Assembly: GCA_963592185.1 (NCBI GenBank) | Contig: CAVAVT010000003.1 | Span: 1 to 64,000 of the forward strand | Length of the DNA stretch: 64,000 nt | Direction: 5' to 3' | From: CAVAVT01 sp963592185 | GTDB taxonomy: Bacteria > Bacillota > Negativicutes > Selenomonadales > Selenomonadaceae | Shown here: positions 8,875 to 16,946 of the stretch, piece after piece | Position numbering within the stretch: the first letter of the stretch is position 1 | How the letters are laid out: every line of letters begins with the position of its first letter | The notes under the pieces: generated by a model | Database searches by the model: none | What the model saw: only the letters and a program-made list of their open reading frames with translations | Told to the model about the DNA's origin: nothing | Position numbers and translations under genes: made by a program

Positions 8875-9528
8875 ATGTCAGAGTTAAATATTATTCCAGT
8901 GCCTACACGTATCCTTACCGAAAAGGATGATATTGTAGATACTATTGAGAAATATACAAAGGGCAATATTACTGAAAATGATATTGTATGTGTTGCCGAA
9001 AGTGTTGTAGCTATCACCCAGGGCCGCTATGTTCGTCCAGAGGATTTGAAGCTTACAAAGGTAGCAAAATTTTGCTGCAGGTTCATACCGGATTACGGCA
9101 GTCTGGCAAGTCCACATGGAATGCAGTCTTTGATGGATGTTGAGGGCAAGTGGCGTGTAGCCTTTGCACTTTTTGCCGGTTTCCTTGGGAAACTTGTGGG
9201 TAAGGGAGGACTTTTCTACAAGTGGGGCGGAGAGCAGACCGCACTTATTGACGATGTTACAGGCACAATGCCTCCATTTGACAAGTGCATCGTGTACGGA
9301 CCTAAAAATCCAAATGAGGTGGCACGCAGGATAAGAGAGAGACTTGGATGCTTTGGTGCTATGGTATCTGACGTAAATGACCTTAAACGTTCCAGAGTAG
9401 TTGGTGTTACCGAAGGAGTTGACGGCGAGAAGGCTGGAAAGCTGCTTATCGACAATCCTTTTGGCAATGCATCCCAGAAGACACCTATATGTATAATTAA
9501 GAATTACAGACAGTACCAGGAGAGCTAA
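8875..9528 (+). CDS. Coenzyme F420-0:L-glutamate ligase-like protein
   Basis: The 217-residue product resembles the CofE-type F420 ligase fold: VPTRIL near the N-terminus, ENDIVCVAESVVAITQGR (substrate and metal region), and a central DDVTGTMPPFDKC block. CofE adds glutamates to the F420 tail. No other F420 genes are in this window, and the presumed hosts are not known F420 producers, so the real substrate is probably different. It starts 12 bases after the preceding membrane protein gene, behind AAGGAGG. Confidence 0.75.
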   Translation: MSELNIIPVPTRILTEKDDIVDTIEKYTKGNITENDIVCVAESVVAITQGRYVRPEDLKLTKVAKFCCRFIPDYGSLASPHGMQSLMDVEGKWRVAFALFAGFLGKLVGKGGLFYKWGGEQTALIDDVTGTMPPFDKCIVYGPKNPNEVARRIRERLGCFGAMVSDVNDLKRSRVVGVTEGVDGEKAGKLLIDNPFGNASQKTPICIIKNYRQYQES

Positions 9529-9557
9529 TCCAGGCACAGTCCGGATTCGGGTATGGA

Positions 9558-9586
9558 AAGGCTGTTGTAATAGGCAGCCTTTTTTG
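9558..9586 (+). terminator. Intrinsic terminator after the thioesterase operon
   Basis: AAGGCTG (9558-9564) pairs with CAGCCTT (9575-9581), followed by a T run. Confidence 0.8.
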
Positions 9587-9635
9587 TTTACATGAAGAAA
9601 TTTGTCCGGAAATTAGTTTTAAGGAGAAAATTTGA

Positions 9636-10412
9636 ATGAAGAAAAAGCATCAGAAGCCCCTGCCGGAGGGGAGACCGGATGGCAGGCAGAATGACGAAAA
9701 AAGGCCTGTGAGAATAAGGAAGTTCTTCCAAAAATATCCGGCTGGCTCGGTTCTTATAGAAACCGGAAATACGAAGGTTATATGTGCGGCAACCATTGAG
9801 GACAGAGTTCCGGCATTTTTAAGGGGACAGGGAGAGGGATGGCTGAAGGCGGAATATTCTCTGCTGCCCAGTGCCACCTCAGTAAGAACCCCAAGAGAAT
9901 CTGTCCGTGGCAAGCAGTCAGGCAGAACCCACGAAATAGAACGTCTCATAGGAAGGGCTTTGAGGTCTGTTATGGATATGAAGGCTCTGGGAGAAAAAAC
10001 TGTCATAATAGACTGCGATGTTATTCAGGCAGACGGAGGTACCAGGACCGCCTGCATTACAGGAGCATTTATTGCACTGGTTATGGCGCTGGCAGGAATA
10101 TATGACCCCAGCAAGGATTTTCCTGTGAAGGATTTTATAGCGGCAATCAGCGTGGGCATCAATGAACAGGGGAATCCTATACTGGATTTGTGCTATGAAG
10201 AGGACTCCCAGGCAATAGTGGATATGAATGTGGTTCGCACTGGTGAGGGAGCCTACGTGGAAGTGCAGGGCACCGGCGAGGGCCGTCCCTTCACCAAGGA
10301 TGAAATGACAAAAATGCTGGAGCTGGCTGAAAAGGGCACCGATGAACTTATTTCCTATCAGAAGGATGTTCTTGGCGGCGAGCTTGTATGGAAGGTAGGT
10401 CGGGAAATGTGA
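9636..10412 (+). CDS. rph: Ribonuclease PH
   Basis: Phosphate-dependent 3'-5' exonuclease that trims tRNA precursor ends. Motifs include SVRGKQSGRTHEIERLIGRALR and the catalytic region VIDCDVIQADGGTRTACITGA. The 258 residues include about 13 extra N-terminal residues (MKKKHQKPLPEGR) before the usual start DGRQNDEKRPV. The upstream ATG is kept because AAGGAG lies 9 bases before it. It overlaps rdgB by 4 bases, the common Firmicute pairing. Confidence 0.95.
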   Translation: MKKKHQKPLPEGRPDGRQNDEKRPVRIRKFFQKYPAGSVLIETGNTKVICAATIEDRVPAFLRGQGEGWLKAEYSLLPSATSVRTPRESVRGKQSGRTHEIERLIGRALRSVMDMKALGEKTVIIDCDVIQADGGTRTACITGAFIALVMALAGIYDPSKDFPVKDFIAAISVGINEQGNPILDLCYEEDSQAIVDMNVVRTGEGAYVEVQGTGEGRPFTKDEMTKMLELAEKGTDELISYQKDVLGGELVWKVGREM

Positions 10413-10996
10413 AGAAAATCGTAATTGCGACAAAGAATAAGGGAAAAATCAGAGAGATGAAGGATTCCTTCCGGGAGCTTCCAGTGGAGATTATGGCGCT
10501 GTCTGATTTTGGAGAGCTTCCGGATGCTGTTGAGGACGGACAGACTTTTAAGGAAAATGCCATGAAAAAGGCAAAGTTCTATATGGAGAAAACAGGCTGC
10601 GCATGTATGGCGGATGATTCCGGTCTGTGTGTGGATGCGCTGGATGGAGCGCCGGGAATTTATTCAGCACGTTTTTCTGGGGAGCATGCAAATGATGCAA
10701 AGAACAATGAGAAGCTGGTGGCGGAGCTTAGGGCAAAAGGACTGAAGGATTCTGCTGCAGCGTATCACTGTGCTCTGGTATTCGTTGATACCGATGGAAA
10801 AACTCTTGATACAGAGGGTATCTGTGAGGGCACAATCTGCACAGAAGCCAGGGGGAGCAACGGTTTTGGCTATGACCCGCATTTTTACATAAATGGAAAA
10901 TCCATGGCAGAGCATACCCTGGAGGAGAAGAGTGCAATAAGCCACAGAGGCAGGGCTGTAAGGGCCATGGTAGCACTTCTTGGGGAATATCTTTGA
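10409..10996 (+). CDS. rdgB: XTP/dITP diphosphatase (HAM1/RdgB family)
   Basis: Hydrolyses non-canonical purine triphosphates (XTP, dITP) to keep them out of nucleic acids. The N-terminal nucleotide loop KIVIATKNKGKIREM is diagnostic, as is DDSGLCVDALDGAPGIYSAR. The GTG start at 10409 overlaps the rph stop (GTGA), implying coupled translation. An in-frame ATG at 10388 would add seven residues not seen in the family. The product has 195 residues. Confidence 0.95.
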   Translation: MKKIVIATKNKGKIREMKDSFRELPVEIMALSDFGELPDAVEDGQTFKENAMKKAKFYMEKTGCACMADDSGLCVDALDGAPGIYSARFSGEHANDAKNNEKLVAELRAKGLKDSAAAYHCALVFVDTDGKTLDTEGICEGTICTEARGSNGFGYDPHFYINGKSMAEHTLEEKSAISHRGRAVRAMVALLGEYL

Positions 10997-11043
10997 TACA
11001 TATTCTAGCGTTAAATTGATTTACAATATGAGTTTTTTTCATG

Positions 11044-11082
11044 ATAACACAGCTGTCTGTACGGGCAGCTGTGTTATTGTTT
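11044..11082 (+). terminator. Terminator-like hairpin after rdgB
   Basis: AACACAGCTG pairs with CAGCTGTGTT around a 10-base loop. The following tract (ATTGTTTC) is only moderately T-rich. Confidence 0.65.
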
Positions 11083-11289
11083 CATAAATAAATAATATAG
11101 ATAAATTTTTCCGGTTCTCTGACGGAATTTAGCATAAAATTACAGTAAATTTTGAGATATTTTCATTGAAAATGATAATCACGGGTTATAATTTTTTATT
11201 GAAAACATTAGAATTGTGAATGATTCTGAGCTGTGAAAAAAGGTGAATGAGATTCGCTTTTAGTGGCTGAATGCTAGTGTTCAAGCAGG
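11083..11289 (+). promoter_or_regulatory. Upstream region of the fumarase operon with a Fur-like box
   Basis: AT-rich stretch without a gene. At 11168-11181 the sequence GAAAATGATAATCA matches 13 of the first 14 positions of the classical Fur box. It overlaps a weak promoter, TTGAAA (11166) and TATAAT (11187), which have only 15 bases between them. Confidence 0.4.
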
Positions 11290-11318
11290 TTGAAAGCAAT
11301 TTCAAAATATGATATTAT
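11290..11318 (+). promoter_or_regulatory. Main promoter of the fumarase-sdh/frd operon with a cre-like site
   Basis: TTGAAA (11290) and TATTAT (11313) are 17 bases apart, predicting a start near 11325. TGAAAGCAATTTCA at 11291-11304 is a palindrome that fits the CcpA cre consensus except at one central G. It covers the -35 box. Confidence 0.55.
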
Positions 11319-11381
11319 GTTTCTGTAAATGTGTTTTTTTGTGTTTGTAATATGATTTATATTTTAGGAGGTTGTATTGCT

Positions 11382-12224
11382 TTGCGTACGATTGAAGTAG
11401 GGAAAATTACCGAAGAAGTAGCGCAGATGTGTAAAGAGGCAGCTTATTACCTGCCTAACGACGTCTATGAGGCGCTGAAGAAGGGAAGAGAGACTGAGCA
11501 GTCTCCAGTTGGCCGTGACGTTTTGGATCAGATTATCCGCAATGCGGAAATCGCCAAGGCTGAGGATCGTCCTATCTGCCAGGATACTGGTATGACAATT
11601 GTATTTGTTGAGGTTGGACAGGATCTTCACATTGTAGGCGGCAGCCTTGAGGATGCCATCAACGCAGGTGTTGCAAAGGGATATACCGAGGGTTATCTCC
11701 GTAAGTCTGTAGTTGAAGAGCCTCTCTTTAACCGTAAGAACACTCAGAACAATACTCCGGCTGTTATCTACACCAAGATGGTAGAGGGCGACCAGCTTAA
11801 GATTGAGCTTGAGCCTAAGGGATTCGGCAGCGAGAACAAGTCCGGCATCAAGATGCTGGTTCCTGCTGACGGCGTTGAGGGTGTTAAGAAGGCTGTTATG
11901 GACATCATTCTCCATGCAAGCATGAACCCCTGCCCACCTATGGTTGTAGGTGTAGGTATCGGTGGAACTATGGACCGTGCAGCAGTTCTTTCCAAGAAGG
12001 CATTGCTCCGTCCTACCAACGTACGCAACGCTCATCCTGAGTATGCTAAGCTTGAAGAAGACCTTCTTGAGCTCATCAACAAGACAGGCATTGGACCACA
12101 GCTTGGCGGTACCACTTCTGCACTTGCTGTAAACATTGAATGGGGCCCGACCCATATTGCAGGCCTTCCGGTTGCTGTCACCATCTGCTGCCATGCAACC
12201 CGCCATTCTTCACGTGTATTGTAA
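11382..12224 (+). CDS. Fumarate hydratase, class I, alpha (N-terminal) subunit
   Basis: The alpha subunit of the two-part [4Fe-4S] fumarase that interconverts fumarate and malate. The TTG start at 11382, 10 bases after AGGAGG, gives MRTIEVGKITEEVAQMCKEA and 280 residues, the usual length. Cluster-ligand candidates are the cysteines in RPICQDTG, NPCPP and the C-terminal CCHA. The beta subunit gene follows after 21 bases. It could alternatively be the related tartrate dehydratase, but linkage to fumarate reductase favours fumarase. Confidence 0.92.
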   Translation: MRTIEVGKITEEVAQMCKEAAYYLPNDVYEALKKGRETEQSPVGRDVLDQIIRNAEIAKAEDRPICQDTGMTIVFVEVGQDLHIVGGSLEDAINAGVAKGYTEGYLRKSVVEEPLFNRKNTQNNTPAVIYTKMVEGDQLKIELEPKGFGSENKSGIKMLVPADGVEGVKKAVMDIILHASMNPCPPMVVGVGIGGTMDRAAVLSKKALLRPTNVRNAHPEYAKLEEDLLELINKTGIGPQLGGTTSALAVNIEWGPTHIAGLPVAVTICCHATRHSSRVL

Positions 12225-12245
12225 TAAGAGGAGGTACTATCAATA

Positions 12246-12803
12246 ATGGCAGAGAAAATACGTATTACAACACCTTTGACTGAAGAAGATTCCAGAAAGC
12301 TTCGTGCTGGACAGAGTGTTCTTATCAGCGGCACTATCATTGCAGCACGTGATGCTGCGCATAAAGCTATGACTGAGGCCCTTGCACGTGGCGAAGAGCT
12401 TCCTGTTGATTGGCACAATCAGATTGTTTATTATCTTGGACCTACACCTGCAAAGCCGGGCAATCCTATCGGCTCCTGCGGTCCTACTACTTCCGGACGT
12501 ATGGATGCATACACTCCTACCATGCTGGATCAGGGCATCAAGGGCATGATCGGCAAAGGCTCCCGTGCTCCTGAGGTAATTGAGTCCATGAAGAAGAACG
12601 GTGTTACTTATTTTGCGGCTGTTGGCGGTGCTGCAGCACTTATCTCCAAGTCCGTAAAGGCATATGAAGTTCTCGCTTATCCGGAGCTGGGCCCGGAGGC
12701 TGTAGCTAAGCTTACAGTTGAGGATTTCCCTGCTATCGTAGTAATCGATTCTGAAGGCAATAACTTCTACGAAATGGGACAGGCTCCTTATCGTAAGTTA
12801 TAA
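12246..12803 (+). CDS. Fumarate hydratase, class I, beta (C-terminal) subunit
   Basis: The 185-residue partner of the preceding gene; it supplies substrate-binding residues of the class I hydrolyase. Typical segments are RAGQSVLISGTIIAARDAAH, YYLGPTPAKPG, SCGPTTSGRMD and GKGSRAPEV. The separate alpha and beta genes are the usual anaerobe arrangement. It is followed by the sdh/frd genes without an obvious terminator; a short inverted repeat (TTTCCGAA with TTCGGAAA) lies at 12807-12832. Confidence 0.93.
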   Translation: MAEKIRITTPLTEEDSRKLRAGQSVLISGTIIAARDAAHKAMTEALARGEELPVDWHNQIVYYLGPTPAKPGNPIGSCGPTTSGRMDAYTPTMLDQGIKGMIGKGSRAPEVIESMKKNGVTYFAAVGGAAALISKSVKAYEVLAYPELGPEAVAKLTVEDFPAIVVIDSEGNNFYEMGQAPYRKL

Positions 12804-12863
12804 TACTTTCCGAAAAAATCATTCGTTCGGAAAGAATAGGCAAGAAATCATAGGAGGTTTAGA

Positions 12864-13484
12864 ATGATTAACACATCTTTTTATCTTCGTCGCCTGCATT
12901 CGCTCTGTGGACTTGTACTTCTGGGCGCAGTATTAGTTGAGCACATTGCGACGAACGCAGCAGCTCTCGGTGGTCCGGCTGTATTCAATGGAGCACTGGA
13001 AATGATGGAGCTTATCCCGAAACCGGTATTCCTCACAATCGAGGTTGTGGTTTATGCAGTTCCTATTCTGTTCCATGCTATCTATGGTGTATACATTGCA
13101 CTGCAGGCTAACAACAACCAGGGTGGCTATGGCTATGCACGTAACTGGAAGTTCACTCTCCAGAGATGGTCTGCATGGTATCTGGTAGTATTCCTCATCT
13201 GGCATGTTGGTTATCTCCGTATCTTCACAAAGGGAATCCAGGGTATTCCCATTTCCTATGAGCTGGTACAGACCTATGTATCCAATCCGATTGTATTCGT
13301 ACTTTATATTTTGGGTATGCTTGCAGCAAACTTCCACTTTGCAAATGGTATCACTACCTTCTGCATGACCTGGGGTATCGCAAAGGGCCCACGTGCTCAG
13401 TGTGTCGTTGATAAGCTTGCTATGCTTATTTTCGTTGCATTGTCGCTGGTAGTATTTGCTTTCATGGGCAACTACCTCATCTAA
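12864..13484 (+). CDS. sdhC: Succinate dehydrogenase/fumarate reductase cytochrome b subunit (b558 type)
   Basis: Membrane anchor of 206 residues with about five hydrophobic helices, the single-anchor di-heme type found with menaquinone-linked enzymes. Histidines suited to heme ligation occur in RRLHSLCGL, LVEHIATN, LFHAIYG, LIWHVGYL and ANFHFANG. It passes electrons between the menaquinone pool and the flavoprotein/iron-sulfur head encoded next. GGAGG precedes the ATG. Confidence 0.93.
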   Translation: MINTSFYLRRLHSLCGLVLLGAVLVEHIATNAAALGGPAVFNGALEMMELIPKPVFLTIEVVVYAVPILFHAIYGVYIALQANNNQGGYGYARNWKFTLQRWSAWYLVVFLIWHVGYLRIFTKGIQGIPISYELVQTYVSNPIVFVLYILGMLAANFHFANGITTFCMTWGIAKGPRAQCVVDKLAMLIFVALSLVVFAFMGNYLI

Positions 13485-13514
13485 TCTGAATTTTAAAGTA
13501 AGGAGAGAACCTAC

Positions 13515-15413
13515 GTGGCTAAAGATAACGCTAAGAAAAGAATAATAATTGTAGGCGGCGGTCTGTCCGGTCTTATGGCAACCCTCAAGGTTATTGAGAA
13601 GGGCGGCGAGGTCGACCTGTTCTCATATTGTCCTGTTAAGCGTTCCCATTCCCTGTGCGCACAGGGCGGTATCAATGCATGCATGGATACTAAGGGCGAG
13701 CATGACAGCATTTATGAGCATTTTGATGATACTGTATATGGTGGTGACTTCCTGGCAGATCAGATTGCTGTAAGAGGCATGGTTGAGGCTGCACCGAAGC
13801 TCATTAAGATGTTCGACCGTATGGGCGTACCTTTCACCCGTACTAAGGAAGGTGTTCTTGACCTTCGTAACTTCGGCGGACAGAAGAACAAGCGTACCTG
13901 CTTCGCTGGCTCCACTACTGGACAGCAGCTTCTCTACGCTCTCGATGAGCAGGTTCGTAAATGGGAAGTTCAGGGCAGCGTAACCAAGTACGAGTTCTGG
14001 GAGTTCGTAAAGATTATAAAGAACAAGCAGGGCATCTGCCGTGGTATCGTTGCACAGAGCATGAACTCCATGGAGATTCGTGCATTCCGTGCTGACACTG
14101 TAATCCTTGCTACCGGCGGTCCTGGTATGGTATATGGCCGCTGCACAGCATCCACTATTTGTAATGGTTCCGCTGTATCTGCTGTATATCAGCAGGGCGC
14201 AGAAATCGGTAATCCTGAGTTCATTCAGATTCATCCGACCGCTGTTCCTGGTACTGATAAGAACCGTCTTATGTCCGAGGCTTGCCGTGGTGAGGGCGGA
14301 CGTGTATGGGTATGGCGTGAGAATCCTGAAACTCATGAGAAAGAGCGCTGGTACTTCCTTGAGGATATGTATCCTGCATACGGAAACCTCGTTCCTCGTG
14401 ACGTTGCATCCCGTGCAATCTACAAGGTTTGCGTACACATGAACCTTGGTATGCATAATCCTAACCGTGTATATCTTGACCTTTCCCACATCGATGGAGA
14501 CTATCTCCTTCGCAAGCTGGGCGGCATTCTTGAGATGTACACTGACTTCGTTGGTAAGGATCCTCGTGAAGTTCCAATGGAGATTTTCCCATCCATCCAT
14601 TACTCCATGGGCGGTATCTGGGTAGACCGTGAGCACTTCACCAACATCCCTGGCCTTATGGCATCCGGCGAGTGCGATTACCAGTACCACGGTGCAAACC
14701 GTCTCGGTGCAAACTCCCTGCTTTCCGCTACTTACTCTGGAACCATTTCCGGTCCTGAGGCTATGAAGTGGGCAAACAGCGGCAAGAACGGCGATGCTCT
14801 TACCGATGCAGAATTGGAAGCAGCTCGTCAGGAAGTTGTTGATGAGTTCGAGCAGATCGTTAAGATGGACGGTCCTGAGAACGCACATCAGCTCCACCAT
14901 GAGATGGGCGACATCATGTACAAGTATGTATCCATTGAGCGTGATAACGACGGCCTTGCACAGTGCCTCGTTGAGCTTAAGGATATCCTCCGCCGTTGGA
15001 ACAACATCGGTGTAACTGACCATGGCCACTGGGCAAACCAGGAAGCTATGTTTGTACGTCAGCTCCGCAACATGATTATTTATGCAATGGCTATCACCAA
15101 GGCTGCAAATGGTCGTGACGAGAGCCGTGGCGCACATGCAAAGATCGTTCTTAAGAAAGAGTATGATGCAATGACAGCTGAGCAGAAGCAGGCTCTCGTT
15201 GGTGTTGACAACATTACCTTCGCTGAGGATGGTCGTGCACATGACGAGAATGATGATCTTGTATTCTACAAGCGCGATGATGCAAAGTTCATGAAGACGA
15301 CTATTGTTACCTTCAACAAGGAAACAGAGGAGCCGGAGCTCTCTTATCGTGAATTCGAGCACTCCCTTATCAAGCCTCGTCTTCGTAACTACGCCGTAGC
15401 TAAGAAAGAGTAA
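13515..15413 (+). CDS. sdhA: Succinate dehydrogenase/fumarate reductase flavoprotein subunit
   Basis: Catalytic FAD subunit of 632 residues, interconverting succinate and fumarate. The dinucleotide fold IIIVGGGLSGLMA is at residues 10-22. The histidine that bonds FAD covalently is H45 in RSHSLCAQGG. The active-site segments HPTAVPG, SEACRGEGG and the C-terminal HGANRLGANSLL are present. The GTG start at 13515 follows AAGGAGAG. Strand polarity and anaerobic context suggest fumarate reduction, but sequence alone does not fix the direction. Confidence 0.96.
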   Translation: MAKDNAKKRIIIVGGGLSGLMATLKVIEKGGEVDLFSYCPVKRSHSLCAQGGINACMDTKGEHDSIYEHFDDTVYGGDFLADQIAVRGMVEAAPKLIKMFDRMGVPFTRTKEGVLDLRNFGGQKNKRTCFAGSTTGQQLLYALDEQVRKWEVQGSVTKYEFWEFVKIIKNKQGICRGIVAQSMNSMEIRAFRADTVILATGGPGMVYGRCTASTICNGSAVSAVYQQGAEIGNPEFIQIHPTAVPGTDKNRLMSEACRGEGGRVWVWRENPETHEKERWYFLEDMYPAYGNLVPRDVASRAIYKVCVHMNLGMHNPNRVYLDLSHIDGDYLLRKLGGILEMYTDFVGKDPREVPMEIFPSIHYSMGGIWVDREHFTNIPGLMASGECDYQYHGANRLGANSLLSATYSGTISGPEAMKWANSGKNGDALTDAELEAARQEVVDEFEQIVKMDGPENAHQLHHEMGDIMYKYVSIERDNDGLAQCLVELKDILRRWNNIGVTDHGHWANQEAMFVRQLRNMIIYAMAITKAANGRDESRGAHAKIVLKKEYDAMTAEQKQALVGVDNITFAEDGRAHDENDDLVFYKRDDAKFMKTTIVTFNKETEEPELSYREFEHSLIKPRLRNYAVAKKE

Positions 15414-15431
15414 TAGGGAGGATATACCAAA

Positions 15432-16184
15432 ATGGCAGAACAGAAAACAGTTAAGTTGATAATTGAGCGCCAGGACGGCCCGGATCAGAAGCCTTATACT
15501 CAGGAATTCGAGATCCCTTACCGCCCTGCACTGAATATTGTAGCAGCTCTCATGGAAATCCAGAAGAACCCTGTTACTACCGATGGAAAGCGTGTTGCTC
15601 CTGTTGTTTGGGAATGCAACTGCCTCGAGAAGGTATGCGGCGCATGCATGATGGTTATTAACGGCCGTGCACGCCAGGCTTGCTGCTCCCTTATTGATGA
15701 GCTTCAGCAGCCTATCCACATTAAGCCAGCTCGTACTTTCCCTGTAATCCGTGACCTCCTCATCGACCGTTCCGTTATGTTTGAGAGCCTTAAGCGCGTT
15801 CAGGCATGGGTTGATGTTGATGGTTCCTGGGAAGTTAAGGATGCTCCTATCCAGAATCCGTACACTGCAGCTACTGCATATGAGATTTCTCACTGCATGA
15901 CCTGCGGCTGCTGTCTGGAGGCTTGCCCGAACGTTGGACCTCAGTCCGACTTCATCGGCGCATCCCCAAGCGTACAGGCTTATCTCTTCAACCTTCATCC
16001 CCTCGGAAAGTTCGACAAGGAGAAGCGTCTTAACGCACTCATGGCTAAGGGCGGCATCACCAGCTGCGGTAACAGCCAGAACTGCGTAGAGGTTTGCCCG
16101 AAGAGCATTAAGCTGACCACTTACCTGGCACAGCTGAACCGTGACGTAAACAAGCAGGCTTTGAAGAATATCTTCAATCACTGA
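15432..16184 (+). CDS. sdhB: Succinate dehydrogenase/fumarate reductase iron-sulfur subunit
   Basis: The 250-residue electron-transfer subunit. The 2Fe-2S cluster cysteines lie in CNCLEKVCGAC plus the later CC of QACCS. The 4Fe-4S motif is CMTCGCCLEACP, and the 3Fe-4S motif is CGNSQNCVEVCP. It lies 18 bases after the flavoprotein gene and closes the operon at a strong terminator. Confidence 0.96.
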   Translation: MAEQKTVKLIIERQDGPDQKPYTQEFEIPYRPALNIVAALMEIQKNPVTTDGKRVAPVVWECNCLEKVCGACMMVINGRARQACCSLIDELQQPIHIKPARTFPVIRDLLIDRSVMFESLKRVQAWVDVDGSWEVKDAPIQNPYTAATAYEISHCMTCGCCLEACPNVGPQSDFIGASPSVQAYLFNLHPLGKFDKEKRLNALMAKGGITSCGNSQNCVEVCPKSIKLTTYLAQLNRDVNKQALKNIFNH

Positions 16185-16202
16185 TTAGCGTACAATTTAA
16201 AG

Positions 16203-16237
16203 GACCGTCATCTTTTAGGATGGCGGTTCTTTTTTTG
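16203..16237 (+). terminator. Intrinsic terminator of the fumarase-sdh operon
   Basis: GACCGTCATC pairs with GATGGCGGTTC (G-T pair included) and is followed by seven T residues. Confidence 0.9.
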
Positions 16238-16299
16238 CAGGAAAAAAGATATAAATGACGAATTAAACAAGTTGAAACTTTAATAATGGAGGATGTGTA

Positions 16300-16497
16300 A
16301 TGAATAACAGAGCACAGCAATTTTACAAAATAAATAGCGGCCTAAAAAAATCTTATCATCAGCTGGTTCGTGAGGGGAAGGATACCCCGGAGAAGGTAGC
16401 TGTATTCAAGGAGATAAATGCAAATATTGTCACCTACTTTGCCCATAATGGCATGATAAGCCATGAGTGGGCTGAGGCTTTGGGACATCATCATTAA
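16300..16497 (+). CDS. Small protein of unknown function, 65 residues
   Basis: Not recognised. The product is hydrophilic and probably helical, with no membrane segment and no cysteine, and it ends in the histidine run GHHH. A GGAGG ribosome site is 9 bases upstream and the codon use resembles neighbours, so it is likely translated. It precedes a YbjN-like gene by 20 bases and probably shares its transcript. Confidence 0.7.
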   Translation: MNNRAQQFYKINSGLKKSYHQLVREGKDTPEKVAVFKEINANIVTYFAHNGMISHEWAEALGHHH

Positions 16498-16517
16498 ATG
16501 GTATTAGGAGGATTACA

Positions 16518-16919
16518 ATGAGCAAGATAGAGAAGCTTGAGGGCTATCTGAAGGAGCATGACTTTACATTTTATTCTCATGAGACTGATGGGGGAACTTT
16601 CCTGGTTCGTCCGCAGATGGTAAAGGATAAGCCAATGCAGCTTATTATTACCATTAACAGTAATGAGACAGCTGTTGATTTGGAAATTTTCGATGCAGCG
16701 CAGGTAAAGGCTGATGAGGCGTTGTATCAGCTCCTTAATAAGCTGAATGCTACTTACAGATATGTTAAATTTGTTGAGGGCGAGGGAAAAATCACAGCGG
16801 TTTACTCCTTTGATCTTCAGGGTGAATTTAATGACTGCCAGTGCAATTACATAATGGAAAACATGGTAAATCTGCTGAGAACTGTGGAAGAAGTAATGCC
16901 TGAGTTCGAGAAGCTTTAA
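16518..16919 (+). CDS. YbjN-domain protein
   Basis: A 133-residue soluble protein that resembles the YbjN / type III chaperone-like fold, with alternating strands (LIITINSNETAVDLEIF; ITAVYSFDLQG) and a C-terminal helix ending VEEVMPEFEKL. Members are linked to stress or motility phenotypes elsewhere, without a defined reaction. It lies 27 bases before the M16C peptidase gene. The assignment rests on overall pattern rather than a catalytic motif. Confidence 0.6.
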   Translation: MSKIEKLEGYLKEHDFTFYSHETDGGTFLVRPQMVKDKPMQLIITINSNETAVDLEIFDAAQVKADEALYQLLNKLNATYRYVKFVEGEGKITAVYSFDLQGEFNDCQCNYIMENMVNLLRTVEEVMPEFEKL

Positions 16920-16946
16920 TACAGAGAATTTGGAGGAAATTCAAGT

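Noticed and set aside
11331..11381. N-terminal extension of the fumarase alpha subunit
   Set aside because: It includes the AGGAGG ribosome site; the TTG at 11382 gives the family N-terminus.
13623..16181. Open reading frame of 852 codons on the minus strand opposite the sdh/frd genes
   Set aside because: It is antisense to two well-identified genes, has no ribosome site and no recognisable domain. Strong codon bias of the sense genes removes stops from the opposite frame.
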